Source of the DNA: Gemmatimonadota bacterium
GTDB taxonomy: Bacteria; Gemmatimonadota; Gemmatimonadetes; Longimicrobiales; Gaopeijiaceae
DNA length: 64,000 nt
NCBI GenBank assembly: GCA_041390125.1
Contig: JAWKQN010000002.1
Span: 248,001-312,000, forward strand
Direction: 5' to 3'
Part shown: piece by piece, positions 8,401 through 17,365 of the stretch
Numbering within the stretch: position 1 is the stretch's first letter
Layout: every line of letters starts with the position of its first letter
Position numbers and translations under genes: made by a program
The notes under the pieces: model-generated
The model's database searches: none
What the model was told of the DNA's origin: nothing
What the model saw: only the letters and a program-made list of their open reading frames with translations

Positions 8401-9039
8401 ATGGGGTCTGACACCTCGACCGCTGTTGTACGGTGTTCCCTTCTGCACCTGGGAGCCGCGCTGCTCGTGTTCAGTGGAGTGGCCGCATGTGGCGGTGACG
8501 ACGACCCGGTGGGCCCGGGTCGAGACGTCCATGCGTTCTCCTTCGAGAGCGGCTTGGGGAACTGGGAGCCCGACGCCACCGATCTGGACGATCCGCCGAT
8601 CTCCTGGGAGATCGACACCACCACGCGGTTCGCGGACGACGGCGATCGCGCCGTGCGACTTCGACTCGAGAATCTGAACGACGCCGGAAAGATCTGGATC
8701 GAACGGCGCTTCGACGTAGAGCCCGAAACAGAGTACGACATCGACCTCACCTTCGCCTTCGGCACCGGAGACGGCGGGAGCATCAACCTCTGGACCGTGA
8801 TCGCCGGCGCACACGGGCACGATCCGGAGACACGCACCGACCTGACCTTCCAGGGCGACACCGGTCACGAGCAAGGTCTCGGGAGCGGCATCGTCTGGGT
8901 GGACAGATCCTACGGCCTGACCGCACGCTCCGACGCGGACGGTTCGCTGTGGGTGAGCATCGGCGTGTGGGGCACGTATGAGGTGACGCGCATCTACTAC
9001 GTCGATGACGTGCAGATCCGGCTGGAGCCCCGGAGCTGA
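8401..9039 (+). CDS. Predicted lipoprotein with beta-sandwich-like domain
   Basis: A 212-residue exported protein. The signal peptide ends in a lipobox FSGVAAC with Cys30 as lipidation site, followed by an acidic linker GGDDDPVGPG. The remainder alternates short strands with Asp/Gly/Thr loops (FSFESGLGNWEPDATDL, WEIDTTTRFADDGDRAVRL) and ends with IYYVDDVQIRLEP, a pattern seen in carbohydrate-binding-like jelly-roll modules at the end of secreted proteins. No catalytic motif is visible. GGAG sits 7-8 bases before the ATG. The oxidoreductase gene starts 11 bp downstream, but there is no obvious functional link. Confidence 0.75.
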   Translation: MGSDTSTAVVRCSLLHLGAALLVFSGVAACGGDDDPVGPGRDVHAFSFESGLGNWEPDATDLDDPPISWEIDTTTRFADDGDRAVRLRLENLNDAGKIWIERRFDVEPETEYDIDLTFAFGTGDGGSINLWTVIAGAHGHDPETRTDLTFQGDTGHEQGLGSGIVWVDRSYGLTARSDADGSLWVSIGVWGTYEVTRIYYVDDVQIRLEPRS

Positions 9040-9050
9040 GCGGGTCCAGC

Positions 9051-10538
9051 GTGGACGCGGTGGTGGTGGGCTCCGGCCCGAACGGTCTGTGCGCCGCCAT
9101 CGAGCTGGCGCGTCACGGGATCGCCGTCCGCGTCTTCGAGGCCCAGCCCGATCCCGGTGGGGGCGTGCGCTCCTACGCCGGCACAGAACCCGGCTTCGTG
9201 CACGACCTCTGCTCGGCCGTGCATCCCCTGGCCGTCGCCTCTCCCTTCCTGGACAGCCTGGATCTCGAGGGCGCGGGCCTGGAATGGGTCCACCCCCGCG
9301 TCCCTCTTGCCCATGTGCTCGAAGGCGAGGAGCCGGTGCTCCTCCATGTCTCCCCCGACGAGACGGCCGACAACCTGGACGGGCAGGACCGGGCCGCCTG
9401 GACCGGCTGGACGGCCGCTCTACTGCGCGACTGGGACGCGCTGCTCGACGACATCCTGCGACCCCTGCGCATCCCTCGACATCCGGTGGTCACGGGACGC
9501 TTCGCGCTCTCCGCGCTCCGGTCCGCGCGCGGGCTCGCGGAGCGCCGCTTCGGGGGCCGCCGCGCGCGGGCGTTGCTGGCCGGCGTGAGCGCCCACTCGG
9601 TGCGGCCCTTGAGCGCGCCAGGGAGTGCGGCGCAAGGGGTCGTGCTGACCCTGGCAGGGCACGCGGTGGGGTGGCCGTTCCCGCGCGGAGGCGCGGGGGC
9701 GCTCACGCGGGCGCTGGTGCGGATCCTCGAGCGTTTCGGGGGCGCGGTGGAGACCTCGCACCGCGTCGATTCCCTCGACGAGCTGCCGCCCGCCCGGGCC
9801 ACGCTCCTCGACCTGACGCCGTGGCAGGTGCTGCGCGTCGCGGGGGACCGGCTCCCTGCGCGCTACGCCCACGCGCTGCGCCGATACCGCTACGGTCCCG
9901 GCGTCTTCAAGGTGGACTGGGCCCTGTCGGAGCCGATCCCGTGGCGTCATGCAGCAGCGAGCGGGGCCGGAACCGTGCACGTCGGCGGAACGCTCGACGA
10001 CGTGGACGCAGCCGTCACGGCGCCGCACCACCAGCGGCTGCCGGATGCGCCGTTCCTGATCCTCGCGCAGCCCAGCCTGTTCGACGACACACGGGCACCG
10101 GGCTCGATGCACACGGCCTGGGGCTACTGTCACGTGCCCCACGGTTCGCACGCAGACCGCGTGGCGGAGATGGAGGCGCAGGTCGAGCGGTACGCGCCGG
10201 GCTTCACCGACGTCGTGCGCGCCCGTGCGGTGCGCAGCCCTGAGACGCTGCAGCGCGACAACGCCAACCTCGTGGGAGGCGACATCGGCGGAGGCGCCCA
10301 GACGCTCCGCCAGACGGTCTTCCGACCGGCCGTGCGGTGGGATCCCTATCGCACGCCGGTGCCCGGGCTGTTCCTGTGCTCGTCCTCCACGCCGCCCGGA
10401 GGCGGTGTCCACGGCCTGTGCGGCGCGCGCGCGGCCGACCGGGCGCTGGAGCAGACGTTCGGCATCCGTCCGACCCCCTGGTCGGCGGGCTCCCATTCCC
10501 TTCGCGCCCCTGGAGGTGTTGCATGTCACGCTCGCTGA
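9051..10538 (+). CDS. FAD-dependent oxidoreductase, phytoene-desaturase-like
   Basis: Flavoprotein of the amine-oxidase/phytoene-desaturase superfamily, 495 residues. The N-terminal dinucleotide fold is clear: VVVGSGPNGLCAAIELARHG followed by the acidic VFEAQ and GGGVRSY. The C-terminal FAD-closing motif appears as PGLFLCSSSTPPGGGVHGLCG. The middle substrate domain (about 120-400) is variable and gives no substrate. Family members desaturate carotenoids or oxidise other polyenes; no carotenoid genes are nearby, so I call it only to family level. The start is GTG; the C-terminal 16 bases overlap the DUF4235 gene. Confidence 0.85.
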   Translation: MDAVVVGSGPNGLCAAIELARHGIAVRVFEAQPDPGGGVRSYAGTEPGFVHDLCSAVHPLAVASPFLDSLDLEGAGLEWVHPRVPLAHVLEGEEPVLLHVSPDETADNLDGQDRAAWTGWTAALLRDWDALLDDILRPLRIPRHPVVTGRFALSALRSARGLAERRFGGRRARALLAGVSAHSVRPLSAPGSAAQGVVLTLAGHAVGWPFPRGGAGALTRALVRILERFGGAVETSHRVDSLDELPPARATLLDLTPWQVLRVAGDRLPARYAHALRRYRYGPGVFKVDWALSEPIPWRHAAASGAGTVHVGGTLDDVDAAVTAPHHQRLPDAPFLILAQPSLFDDTRAPGSMHTAWGYCHVPHGSHADRVAEMEAQVERYAPGFTDVVRARAVRSPETLQRDNANLVGGDIGGGAQTLRQTVFRPAVRWDPYRTPVPGLFLCSSSTPPGGGVHGLCGARAADRALEQTFGIRPTPWSAGSHSLRAPGGVACHAR

Positions 10539-10789
10539 GCTGGAGGATCGCCGCCGGCCTCTCCATCATGGCCGCTGGCGCGCTCACCCGGCTGATCCTG
10601 CGCAAAGGGTGGAAGGCGGCCCTGCACGCCGATCCCCCCGTCGATCCGGACGCGAAGGACGTGCGCTGGCAGGAGGCGCTGGGGTGGGGGCTGCTCAGCG
10701 CGGCCGGGGCCAGCGTGGCCCGGCTGCTCGCGCAACGAGGCGCACGCCGTGGATGGCGCGCCCTGACCGGGGGCGATCCTCCGGACTGA
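10523..10789 (+). CDS. DUF4235-like membrane-associated protein
   Basis: An 88-residue protein with an N-terminal hydrophobic helix (WRIAAGLSIMAAGALTRLIL), a DPPVDPDAKDVRWQEALGWG segment, then a second helix (LLSAAGASVARLLAQRGARR) and a C-terminal GWRALTGGDPP. This order, two helices with a Pro/Asp linker and Trp-Glu-Ala-Leu, is that of DUF4235. The ATG follows TGGAGG by 6 bases and lies inside the end of the oxidoreductase gene, indicating coupling. Function unknown. Confidence 0.75.
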   Translation: MSRSLSWRIAAGLSIMAAGALTRLILRKGWKAALHADPPVDPDAKDVRWQEALGWGLLSAAGASVARLLAQRGARRGWRALTGGDPPD

Positions 10790-10834
10790 CCCGTTCCCGT
10801 CCGCAGCGGGGTCCGGCCTGCTCCAGCGCCCTCT

Positions 10835-11947
10835 TCACTCCGGCGGGGTGGCGCCGTCCCGGCCGTACCACGCAGCCAGCGCGGCGCGGTCGGCGGGCGT
10901 GAGCGGCTTCGCCACCTCGCGCATGATCGCCGACCAGATGGAGCCACCGCGCACACCGCGCGCGAACAGCTCCAGCTGCCGCTCCAGGTAGTCGGCCGGC
11001 TGTCCACTCAGCCGGGGGTAGACCCCGGGGGTGGGTGCGTCGCTGCCGTGACAGGCGTCGCACGCCGCGATCCGGCGCGCGGCATCTCCCTGCTCCGCGA
11101 GAGCCCGCCCGAGGACGCGCAGTGTATCCGCCGGCCCCAGAGTGGGCTCGCTGGGACGCGCACGGCTCGCATACCACGCCACGGCCGCCGCGCGCTCGCT
11201 CGCCTCGATGGCGACCGCGATAGGCTGCATGATCCCGCTCGCACGGGCGCCGCTGGTATACGCGGCGAGGCTGTGTTGCAGATACGCCGCCCGTTGCCCC
11301 GCCAGGTGGGGGAAGGCGTCTCCCGCTCGTCCCGTGCCGTCCAGACCGTGGCAGCGCGCGCAGATCTCCCGTACGATCCCGGGAGCGGCCTCCTCCGTCC
11401 CCGCGTCGCCCGCCGCGGGCTCCACGGCGTCCCGGGGCGGACCCCACACCAACCCGGCGTACCCGGCCTCGTCGAGGTCCGGGAGCCGGCGCAGGAACGC
11501 CACCACGTCCCAGACCTCATCATCGCGCTCGCGAGCGACCCAGGCCGGCATGCCGGTGAACTTGATGCCGTGCTTGACCACGAAGAACAGCTCACGATCG
11601 CTCCGCTCGTCGATGCGGTGCACCGCGAGGAGAGGCGGCGTGGGCGTCATCTCCTCGGTGATGCGGCTCGGCTCGATCCCGGGAGCCCCATGACACGGGC
11701 GACAACCGCCTTGGTAGTGGCCAGCGCCGCGCAACACCCGCGCCGGATCGTCCAGGGGCGGCGGAGCCTCCACGGCGAGGGACTGCGTGGCGACCGCCCG
11801 CCCCTTGGCGAGCTGGAGCAGCCACCGGGTCGGGGGCCAGTGCCCTACGCTGGCGCGGATGGGGATCGCGCCTGCGAGCACAGCCAGCGCGCCCACGCCG
11901 ACCACGCCGACCAGGGCCCACAGCACGCAGCGGCGGGTCACCCTCAC
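10835..11947 (-). CDS. Triheme cytochrome c (monoheme plus c4-like diheme part)
   Basis: Membrane-anchored periplasmic electron carrier, 370 residues. An N-terminal helix (about 8-25) anchors or exports it. Three CxxCH heme sites are visible: CRPCH, CARCH and CDACH. The first domain carries GIKFTGMPAW, with a likely axial Met, and the last two repeat the c4 pattern (HLAGQRAAYLQHSL, RLSGQPADYLERQLELF, with IMQPIA and IMREVA supplying Met ligands). The GTG start overlaps the upstream CtaG-like stop by 4 bases and lies behind GGAGGAGG. As last gene of the oxidase operon it probably donates electrons to subunit II. The fusion of a monoheme domain to a c4 pair is less common. Confidence 0.9.
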   Translation of the reverse strand: MRVTRRCVLWALVGVVGVGALAVLAGAIPIRASVGHWPPTRWLLQLAKGRAVATQSLAVEAPPPLDDPARVLRGAGHYQGGCRPCHGAPGIEPSRITEEMTPTPPLLAVHRIDERSDRELFFVVKHGIKFTGMPAWVARERDDEVWDVVAFLRRLPDLDEAGYAGLVWGPPRDAVEPAAGDAGTEEAAPGIVREICARCHGLDGTGRAGDAFPHLAGQRAAYLQHSLAAYTSGARASGIMQPIAVAIEASERAAAVAWYASRARPSEPTLGPADTLRVLGRALAEQGDAARRIAACDACHGSDAPTPGVYPRLSGQPADYLERQLELFARGVRGGSIWSAIMREVAKPLTPADRAALAAWYGRDGATPPE

Positions 11948-12579
11948 GATGCCTCCTCCATCGGGTGGCGCACGCGTCGGCCGCCGAGCAATGCCGCGGT
12001 GAGCGCCACGCCGGCGACCAGGTAGACCACACCACCCACCCCCAGCATCAAGGCCCCGCCCACCTGCTGGTCGCGAAGCGCAGCGCGCGCGGCGCCCGCA
12101 TGGTAGAGGGGTCGCGGCGCGAGGCCGAGCAGCGCCCCGAGAAGCGTCATGTGCATGGACGTCAGGAGCAGCGCCACGGTTCCCACGGCGGCGCGCCCCG
12201 CACGCTCCGCGGCGTCCCCGCCCAGCGCCGACATCCAGACGGCCAGACCGGCCAGCAGGAAGGACCCCTGTTCCAGCAGCAGTGCCATTCCGCCCGCCCG
12301 CGCGGCGTGGTGCAACACCGGCAGGTGCCATCCCCAGACGACCATGAACTCCACCGCCGTGAGCGGCAGGGCCGGCAGCCGCGCAGGGTGACCGCGGACG
12401 GGGTCCAGCCCGGAGCCGGCGAGCGCGAAGGCCAGCAGAGGAGCCACGACGGCCACCACCCCCATGTGCACGACCATGTGGGCCGAGAACGGCCCCGGGG
12501 CCAGCCGCGGAAGCACACCCGACCACAGCAGGGCCAGCAGTCCCAGCGCGAGCGTCCCCGTCAGGAGGCGGCCCCTCAT
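11944..12579 (-). CDS. Cytochrome c oxidase assembly protein, caa3_CtaG type
   Basis: Membrane protein of 211 residues with about six helices, resembling the caa3-type CtaG family that helps mature aa3/caa3 oxidases. Useful marks are HMVVHMGVVAVVAPLLAFAL in helix 2, WGWHLPVLHHAA (conserved WxWHxP and His pair) and LTSMHMTLLGALLGLAPRPLY. The His and Met residues facing the membrane are consistent with copper handling. It overlaps both neighbours by 4 bases (ATGA at 12576-12579, GTGA at 11944-11947), which places it firmly inside the oxidase operon. It is shorter than Bacillus CtaG. Confidence 0.85.
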   Translation of the reverse strand: MRGRLLTGTLALGLLALLWSGVLPRLAPGPFSAHMVVHMGVVAVVAPLLAFALAGSGLDPVRGHPARLPALPLTAVEFMVVWGWHLPVLHHAARAGGMALLLEQGSFLLAGLAVWMSALGGDAAERAGRAAVGTVALLLTSMHMTLLGALLGLAPRPLYHAGAARAALRDQQVGGALMLGVGGVVYLVAGVALTAALLGGRRVRHPMEEAS

Positions 12580-12965
12580 CGGCAGGTCTCCACGAAGAGC
12601 GCGACCATCCCCACGAACAGGGTGGCCACGCCGCTCAGGGACGCAAGCAGCACGGCCGCGAAGCCGAGGAAGCGGGTGCGATCGCCGGGCGTATCGTGGT
12701 GATGCGGCAGCGGCGCTTCCTCCAGGCGATGGCGGCGCGCGCCGTAGAGCCCGACGGCGGTGATCCCGGTCAACGCGACGATCGTGGCCACGGCCACGAT
12801 CCAGCGCACGGTGCCGAGCGAGTGGGCGGGGTCGGCCGCGCGCGCGCAGGCCAGGGCCCCGCTCAGGTAGCACACGAAGAAGTGTACGACCCAGATGAAA
12901 GGCCCGAGGACCAGCAGCCACAGCGTCTGGTCGCGCTCCGCGGTGCTCGGGAGGGGATCGCTCAT
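12576..12965 (-). CDS. Small membrane protein of oxidase operon, 129 aa
   Basis: I do not recognise a named family. The protein has three hydrophobic segments (about 15-40, 52-75, 98-122) and a His-rich loop LEEAPLPHHHDTPGD between the second and third. Its position between the fused oxidase subunit I/III and the CtaG-like factor, 8 bases after the former and overlapping the latter by 4, suggests a structural (subunit IV-like) or assembly role. The HHH loop could bind copper, but that is inference. Composition matches the operon. Confidence 0.7.
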   Translation of the reverse strand: MSDPLPSTAERDQTLWLLVLGPFIWVVHFFVCYLSGALACARAADPAHSLGTVRWIVAVATIVALTGITAVGLYGARRHRLEEAPLPHHHDTPGDRTRFLGFAAVLLASLSGVATLFVGMVALFVETCR

Positions 12966-12973
12966 CGTCCCGC

Positions 12974-15529
12974 CTACGCCAGCCAGGGGGCACCGGCCAG
13001 CACGCCGACGGTGACCACGACGGTCAGCGCCAGGAAATGCCAGTAGAGCGTGGTGTTGACGATGTCGATGTCGTACCGCGGCGTGAGGCGCGCGGCCGCC
13101 CGGCGCGCCAGGCAATACGCCTGCACGAGCCCGCCCAGCGCGACGTGCAGCACCGTCCACACCGTGATCACCCACACGATGGCGGCGTATGCGTGCGCAG
13201 TAGGGTCGAGGCCCGAGCGCAGCAGCGTCAGCACCAGCGCGCTGCCTCCCAGGAGCGTGCAGGCCAATCCACCGCTGAGAACCTGATAGAACGCCGTCCC
13301 GCGGGGGCGCCCGTTCAGACGACGCGCAAAGAGCGTGAGGAGCCACGACGCGAGCAGCGCCCCCCCACCGATCAGCAGCCCGGTCGTCAGGGGCGCCGAC
13401 GCCGCCCGCCGCAGGAAGTCGGGATGGACGGTCCAGTAGAAGAAGTAGCCGAAGATGAGGGATCCGAACGCGGTGATGTCCCCGAGCATCGTGATGAGCA
13501 CCCCCCACCACCCGACAGACTCCGGTCCCGACACGTACGTCGGGAGCACCACGCCCAGCCCCACGTCCTTGTCGTCCTTCTCGGGGATCTGCGCCGTCCC
13601 GGTCCAGACCCAGGCCAGCAGCAGCACCACCGCGGCCCCGGCGCTCGCTGCTGCGGCCCACCACCAGTGGAATGTGGCGAAGATGAAGCCGCCCCCGGTG
13701 GCGAACGCCGACAGCATGGGCAGGAAGGAGGGGCCGGAGACCCGCAGGCATTGTTGGGGGATCGCGTCGATCGGGCTCGTGACCAGCGCCTCCCGCTTCA
13801 GCTCCTGTGCGTCGGGCAGGTAGAAGCGGCCTTCGTCCACGTGGCGCATGAGGTCCGGCTGATCCCACAGCGGATAGCGGGAGTCGATCTCCGGGAGCGA
13901 ACGCGTGCCCCACGGCTGCCCGGGCATCTCGGTCAGCCATTCCAGCGTGCCCGCGCCCCACGGATTCCGCTCCGAGGTCTTTCCCTTGCGCAGCGTCCAG
14001 ACGATGTCCCACAGCAGCGGCAGGAAGCCGGCCGCCAGGACGAATGCGCCCACGCTGGAGATGAGGTTCAGCGTATCCAGGCCCAGATCGGCAGGATAGG
14101 TGAAGACGCGGCGCGGCATACCGCGCAGCCCGCTGAGATGCATGGGCAGGAAGGTGATGTTGAACCCGATGAACATCACCCAGAACGACAGGCGCCCCGG
14201 CCGGTCCCGTAGGCGCTTGCCGGTGAGCAGCGGGAAGAAGTAGTGGATGCCCGCCACGATGGGGAAGATGGTCCCGCCGATCATGACATAGTGCAGGTGG
14301 CTGACGACGAAGTAGGTGTCGTGCGCCTGCAGGTCGAAGGGCACCAGCGCCACCATCACGCCCGTGAGTCCCCCCAGCACGAACGTGACCAGCCCACCGA
14401 AGGCGAACAGCATGGGGACCGCGCGCGACACACGGCCGACCAGCAGGGTGGCCAGGAAGCAGAAGATCTGGATGCCCGTGGGGATCGCCACCGCCTCGGA
14501 CGCCGCGGAGAAGAACCCGAGCGAGATGCCCGGCAGGCCGGTCGTGAACATGTGATGGACCCACAGGCCGAAGCTCAGGAAGCCCGTGCCCACGGCGGCC
14601 AACACGATCCAGGAGTACCCGACCATCGGCGTGCGGGCGAAGGTCGGCACGATCATCGCGACGATTGCGATCGACGGCAGGAAGACGATGTAGACCTCCG
14701 GATGACCGAAGATCCAGAAGAGATGCTGCCAGAGCAGCGGATCGCCCCCACGGGCAGGATCGAAGAACGGCCAGTCGAGCAGCCGTTCCAGCTCCAGCAG
14801 GATGTCACCGGCGATGAGCGGCGGGAACGCGAAGAGGATCATCACCGCCACGACCAGGATGTACCAGGCGTACAGCGGGATGAGGTTGATCCGCATGCCG
14901 GGGGCCCGGCACTTCAGGACGCCCACGATGAGCTCGACCGCCGCGGCCAGCGACGAGATCTCGATGAAGCTCAGGCCCAGCAGCCAGATGTCGGCCCCGA
15001 TGCCGGGCTGCGCGTCGGTGCTCATCGGCGGGTACATGAACCACCCGCCTTTGGGTGCGGCCCCGAAGAAGATCGACCCGCACACGAAGATGCCGCCGAG
15101 CAGGAAGCACCAGAACCCGTAGGCCGACAGCCGGGGAAACGGCAGCTCACGCGCCGCCAGCATCTCCGGCAGCACGAAGATGGAGAAGGCCTCGAAGATC
15201 GGCACCGCGAACAGGAACATCATCACGGTGCCGTGCAAGGTGAACAGCTGGTTGTACAGGTCGGCCGAGACGAAATCGTTGTTCGGGACGGCCAACTGGA
15301 TGCGCATGACGAGCGCGAGCATGCCGCCGAAGAGGAAGAAGCAGCACGCGGCGGCGGTGTACCACCGCCCGACCTCGCTGTTGTTCACGGCGGACCAGTA
15401 GCGCCATCCGCTCGGGCCCTTCCAGACCTTCAGGAGGCGCTCCACCTGGGCCTGCTGCAGCTCCGGGTCGAGAGGTCCTTCCAGCGGTCCCGGGTCGCCG
15501 GGGGCGGTGCGCGGCGGCTCCGGTGTCAT
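12974..15529 (-). CDS. ctaD: Cytochrome c oxidase subunits I and III fused (CtaD-CtaE)
   Basis: Catalytic core of a heme-copper terminal oxidase, 851 residues. The subunit I part (about 40-560) contains the heme a and CuB ligand region HPEVYIVFLPSIAI, the VHHMFTTG pair of CuB histidines and SHLHYVMIGG with the heme ligands. Helices of subunit III follow after about residue 620 (GWWGVLITMLGDITAFGSL, then VHPDFLRR and later helices), giving one polypeptide for two subunits, as in Thermus caa3 oxidases. The ATG overlaps the subunit II stop by 4 bases. It lies in a five-gene operon transcribed from about 16.58 kb. Confidence 0.97.
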   Translation of the reverse strand: MTPEPPRTAPGDPGPLEGPLDPELQQAQVERLLKVWKGPSGWRYWSAVNNSEVGRWYTAAACCFFLFGGMLALVMRIQLAVPNNDFVSADLYNQLFTLHGTVMMFLFAVPIFEAFSIFVLPEMLAARELPFPRLSAYGFWCFLLGGIFVCGSIFFGAAPKGGWFMYPPMSTDAQPGIGADIWLLGLSFIEISSLAAAVELIVGVLKCRAPGMRINLIPLYAWYILVVAVMILFAFPPLIAGDILLELERLLDWPFFDPARGGDPLLWQHLFWIFGHPEVYIVFLPSIAIVAMIVPTFARTPMVGYSWIVLAAVGTGFLSFGLWVHHMFTTGLPGISLGFFSAASEAVAIPTGIQIFCFLATLLVGRVSRAVPMLFAFGGLVTFVLGGLTGVMVALVPFDLQAHDTYFVVSHLHYVMIGGTIFPIVAGIHYFFPLLTGKRLRDRPGRLSFWVMFIGFNITFLPMHLSGLRGMPRRVFTYPADLGLDTLNLISSVGAFVLAAGFLPLLWDIVWTLRKGKTSERNPWGAGTLEWLTEMPGQPWGTRSLPEIDSRYPLWDQPDLMRHVDEGRFYLPDAQELKREALVTSPIDAIPQQCLRVSGPSFLPMLSAFATGGGFIFATFHWWWAAAASAGAAVVLLLAWVWTGTAQIPEKDDKDVGLGVVLPTYVSGPESVGWWGVLITMLGDITAFGSLIFGYFFYWTVHPDFLRRAASAPLTTGLLIGGGALLASWLLTLFARRLNGRPRGTAFYQVLSGGLACTLLGGSALVLTLLRSGLDPTAHAYAAIVWVITVWTVLHVALGGLVQAYCLARRAAARLTPRYDIDIVNTTLYWHFLALTVVVTVGVLAGAPWLA

Positions 15530-16578
15530 TGCAGGCGCTCCAGCCATGCCGCCAGCGCGCCGAGCTCCGTCGGGGTGAGCATCGAGAAGGCGGGCATGTG
15601 CACATCGGGTTTCAGGGTGCTGCTGGAGGCGATCCACGTGTGGAAGGCCGCCGAGTCGTTGGGAAGCATCCCCGCCGCCAGCGACACCCGGCTCCCCACG
15701 TGGGTGAGGTCCGGCCCGACGGTCCCCATCTCGCTGACCCCACGGACGGTGTGGCACGCGCCACAGCCGTAGCCGCGGAAGATCCGCGCGCCACCGGTGG
15801 TGTCCGTCGGCTCCGCTCCGGCGGCCGGACGGCGCTCGCGGGCCAACCACGCCGAGAACTCGTCCGGTTCCATCACGACCGCCCGGAAACCCATCAGGGC
15901 GTGGGAGGTCCCGCAGAACTCGGCGCACGCTCCCCGGAAGATGCCGGTGCGCGTCGGCTCCAACGCGATGCGGTTGGTGCGGCCGGGGATCATGTCGATC
16001 TTCCCAGCGAGCGCCGGCACCCAGAAGGAGTGGATGACGTCCGCGCTGGTGAGCGTGAGCGTCGTGCGGCGTCCGACCGGCAGTCGGACCTCGTTGGCCG
16101 ACTCCACCGCCTCCTGACCGGGCTCCAGATAGCGGACCCGCCACCACCACTCCTCGCCGACCACCTCGATCCGGAGACCGTCGGACTCTCCCGGAAGCAG
16201 CAGTCGCGGCAGGATGGACAGGCCGTATGCGAGCAGCGCGGCCAGCACGACGGTGGGAAACACGACGCCTCCGACCAGGATGAGGCGCACGCCGTGCGTG
16301 CGGTCGTGCTCCGCCGGGCGGATCCAGATCGCGTAGACTGCGATGCCCACCACCGTGCACCACACGAACGCCGCGCCACCCGCCATCCACCACCAGAGCA
16401 TCGCGATCTGCTCGGCGTCGGTTCCGGCGGGGGAGAGCGTGGATTGGGGTCCGGCGCAGGCGGCGGCCAGGAACGCGGCCCCCACCGGCCCCACCCACGC
16501 GCGTCGGCGGCGGGGAACGGTCGCACCGGAGCGGGGCTCCGGGCGGAGCAGGGGCACGGAAGCCGATCCGGGTCCCAT
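15526..16578 (-). CDS. ctaC: Cytochrome c oxidase subunit II with C-terminal heme c (caa3 type)
   Basis: Electron-entry subunit of the oxidase, 350 residues. The N-terminus has a basic stretch and a lipobox-like AAFLAAAC, then two membrane helices (about 55-85, 100-125). The cupredoxin domain holds the CuA ligands in GACAEFCGTSHALMGF with the upstream His in DVIHSFWVP. A cytochrome c domain follows, with CGACH and the later Met in DVHMPAFSMLT. The fused heme domain makes this a caa3 enzyme able to accept electrons from soluble cytochromes. It is the first gene of the operon; its promoter should lie in the 300-bp gap to 16877. Confidence 0.96.
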   Translation of the reverse strand: MGPGSASVPLLRPEPRSGATVPRRRRAWVGPVGAAFLAAACAGPQSTLSPAGTDAEQIAMLWWWMAGGAAFVWCTVVGIAVYAIWIRPAEHDRTHGVRLILVGGVVFPTVVLAALLAYGLSILPRLLLPGESDGLRIEVVGEEWWWRVRYLEPGQEAVESANEVRLPVGRRTTLTLTSADVIHSFWVPALAGKIDMIPGRTNRIALEPTRTGIFRGACAEFCGTSHALMGFRAVVMEPDEFSAWLARERRPAAGAEPTDTTGGARIFRGYGCGACHTVRGVSEMGTVGPDLTHVGSRVSLAAGMLPNDSAAFHTWIASSSTLKPDVHMPAFSMLTPTELGALAAWLERLQ

Positions 16579-16877
16579 CCGCCTCCTCGGGACGTGGGGG
16601 TGCGAGCCGTGCCCGGAGACGCGGGCCGGGAACTCTCCTCCGAGAGGGCAGGAGCCGTACCTGCCCCGGGCGACGGCAACGGGGTGCCGGGACCCACGGA
16701 TCCGCGCGCGTTCCGTTCAACGGCCGTCGAGGCGAAACACGGACCGTGCCCCGCATCCGCCTGTTCGGGTGGACCGCGTCCGGCCTCCCGGTCTGGCCCG
16801 CGCGTTGCCCCGGATGCAAGGGCGTCGGGCCGAATCCACGCCCGCGTGAGACCACGATGCCGAAGCCGGGAGGACCC

Positions 16878-17285
16878 ATGGAACGCCTCAAGACGATGTT
16901 CGACCATCATCCGCACCCCGCCAGCGAGGCCGGGGACGAAGCGATGGCCGCCATCCACGGCGCCACCGAGTGCGCCCTGGTCTGTATCGCATGCGCGGAC
17001 GCGTGCCTGGCGGAGCCCGACCCGGCGCCCCTCCGGGAGTGCATCCGACTGAATCAGGAGTGCGCGGACGCTGCGCAGATGACGGCACGCCTCCTCTGCC
17101 GGGCCGGTCGCCAGGACAAGTCCGCGCTCGAGCGGGCGCTGCGTGCGTGCGCGGAGATCGCTCGGGCCTGCGCCCGTGAGTGCGATGCACACGCGGGCGC
17201 AATGGAACACTGTCGCGTCTGCAGCGAGGCCTGCCGCGAGGCGGCCTTCGCCTGTGAGACCATGATCCCGGCGCTGGTCGCCTGA
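16878..17285 (+). CDS. Four-helix-bundle copper-binding protein (Csp/DUF326-like)
   Basis: Cysteine-rich helical protein of 135 residues that probably stores or buffers Cu(I). Cys residues recur with helical spacing along four helices: ATECALVCIACADACLAE, CIRLNQECADAAQMT, ACAEIARACARECDAHAG and CRVCSEACREAAFACE. This is the arrangement of Csp proteins, whose bundle interior is lined with thiols. The ATG at 16878 is chosen because GGGAGG lies 5 bases upstream. It has no signal peptide, so it is likely the cytosolic (Csp3-like) type. It is divergent from the oxidase operon, whose assembly needs copper. Confidence 0.9.
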   Translation: MERLKTMFDHHPHPASEAGDEAMAAIHGATECALVCIACADACLAEPDPAPLRECIRLNQECADAAQMTARLLCRAGRQDKSALERALRACAEIARACARECDAHAGAMEHCRVCSEACREAAFACETMIPALVA

Positions 17286-17365
17286 GACTCCTCATGGGGC
17301 GGGACCGGCAGGGGACTTGCACCCCCTTCCAACCAACCTGGAACCGCACGTTGAGGAGGACATCG

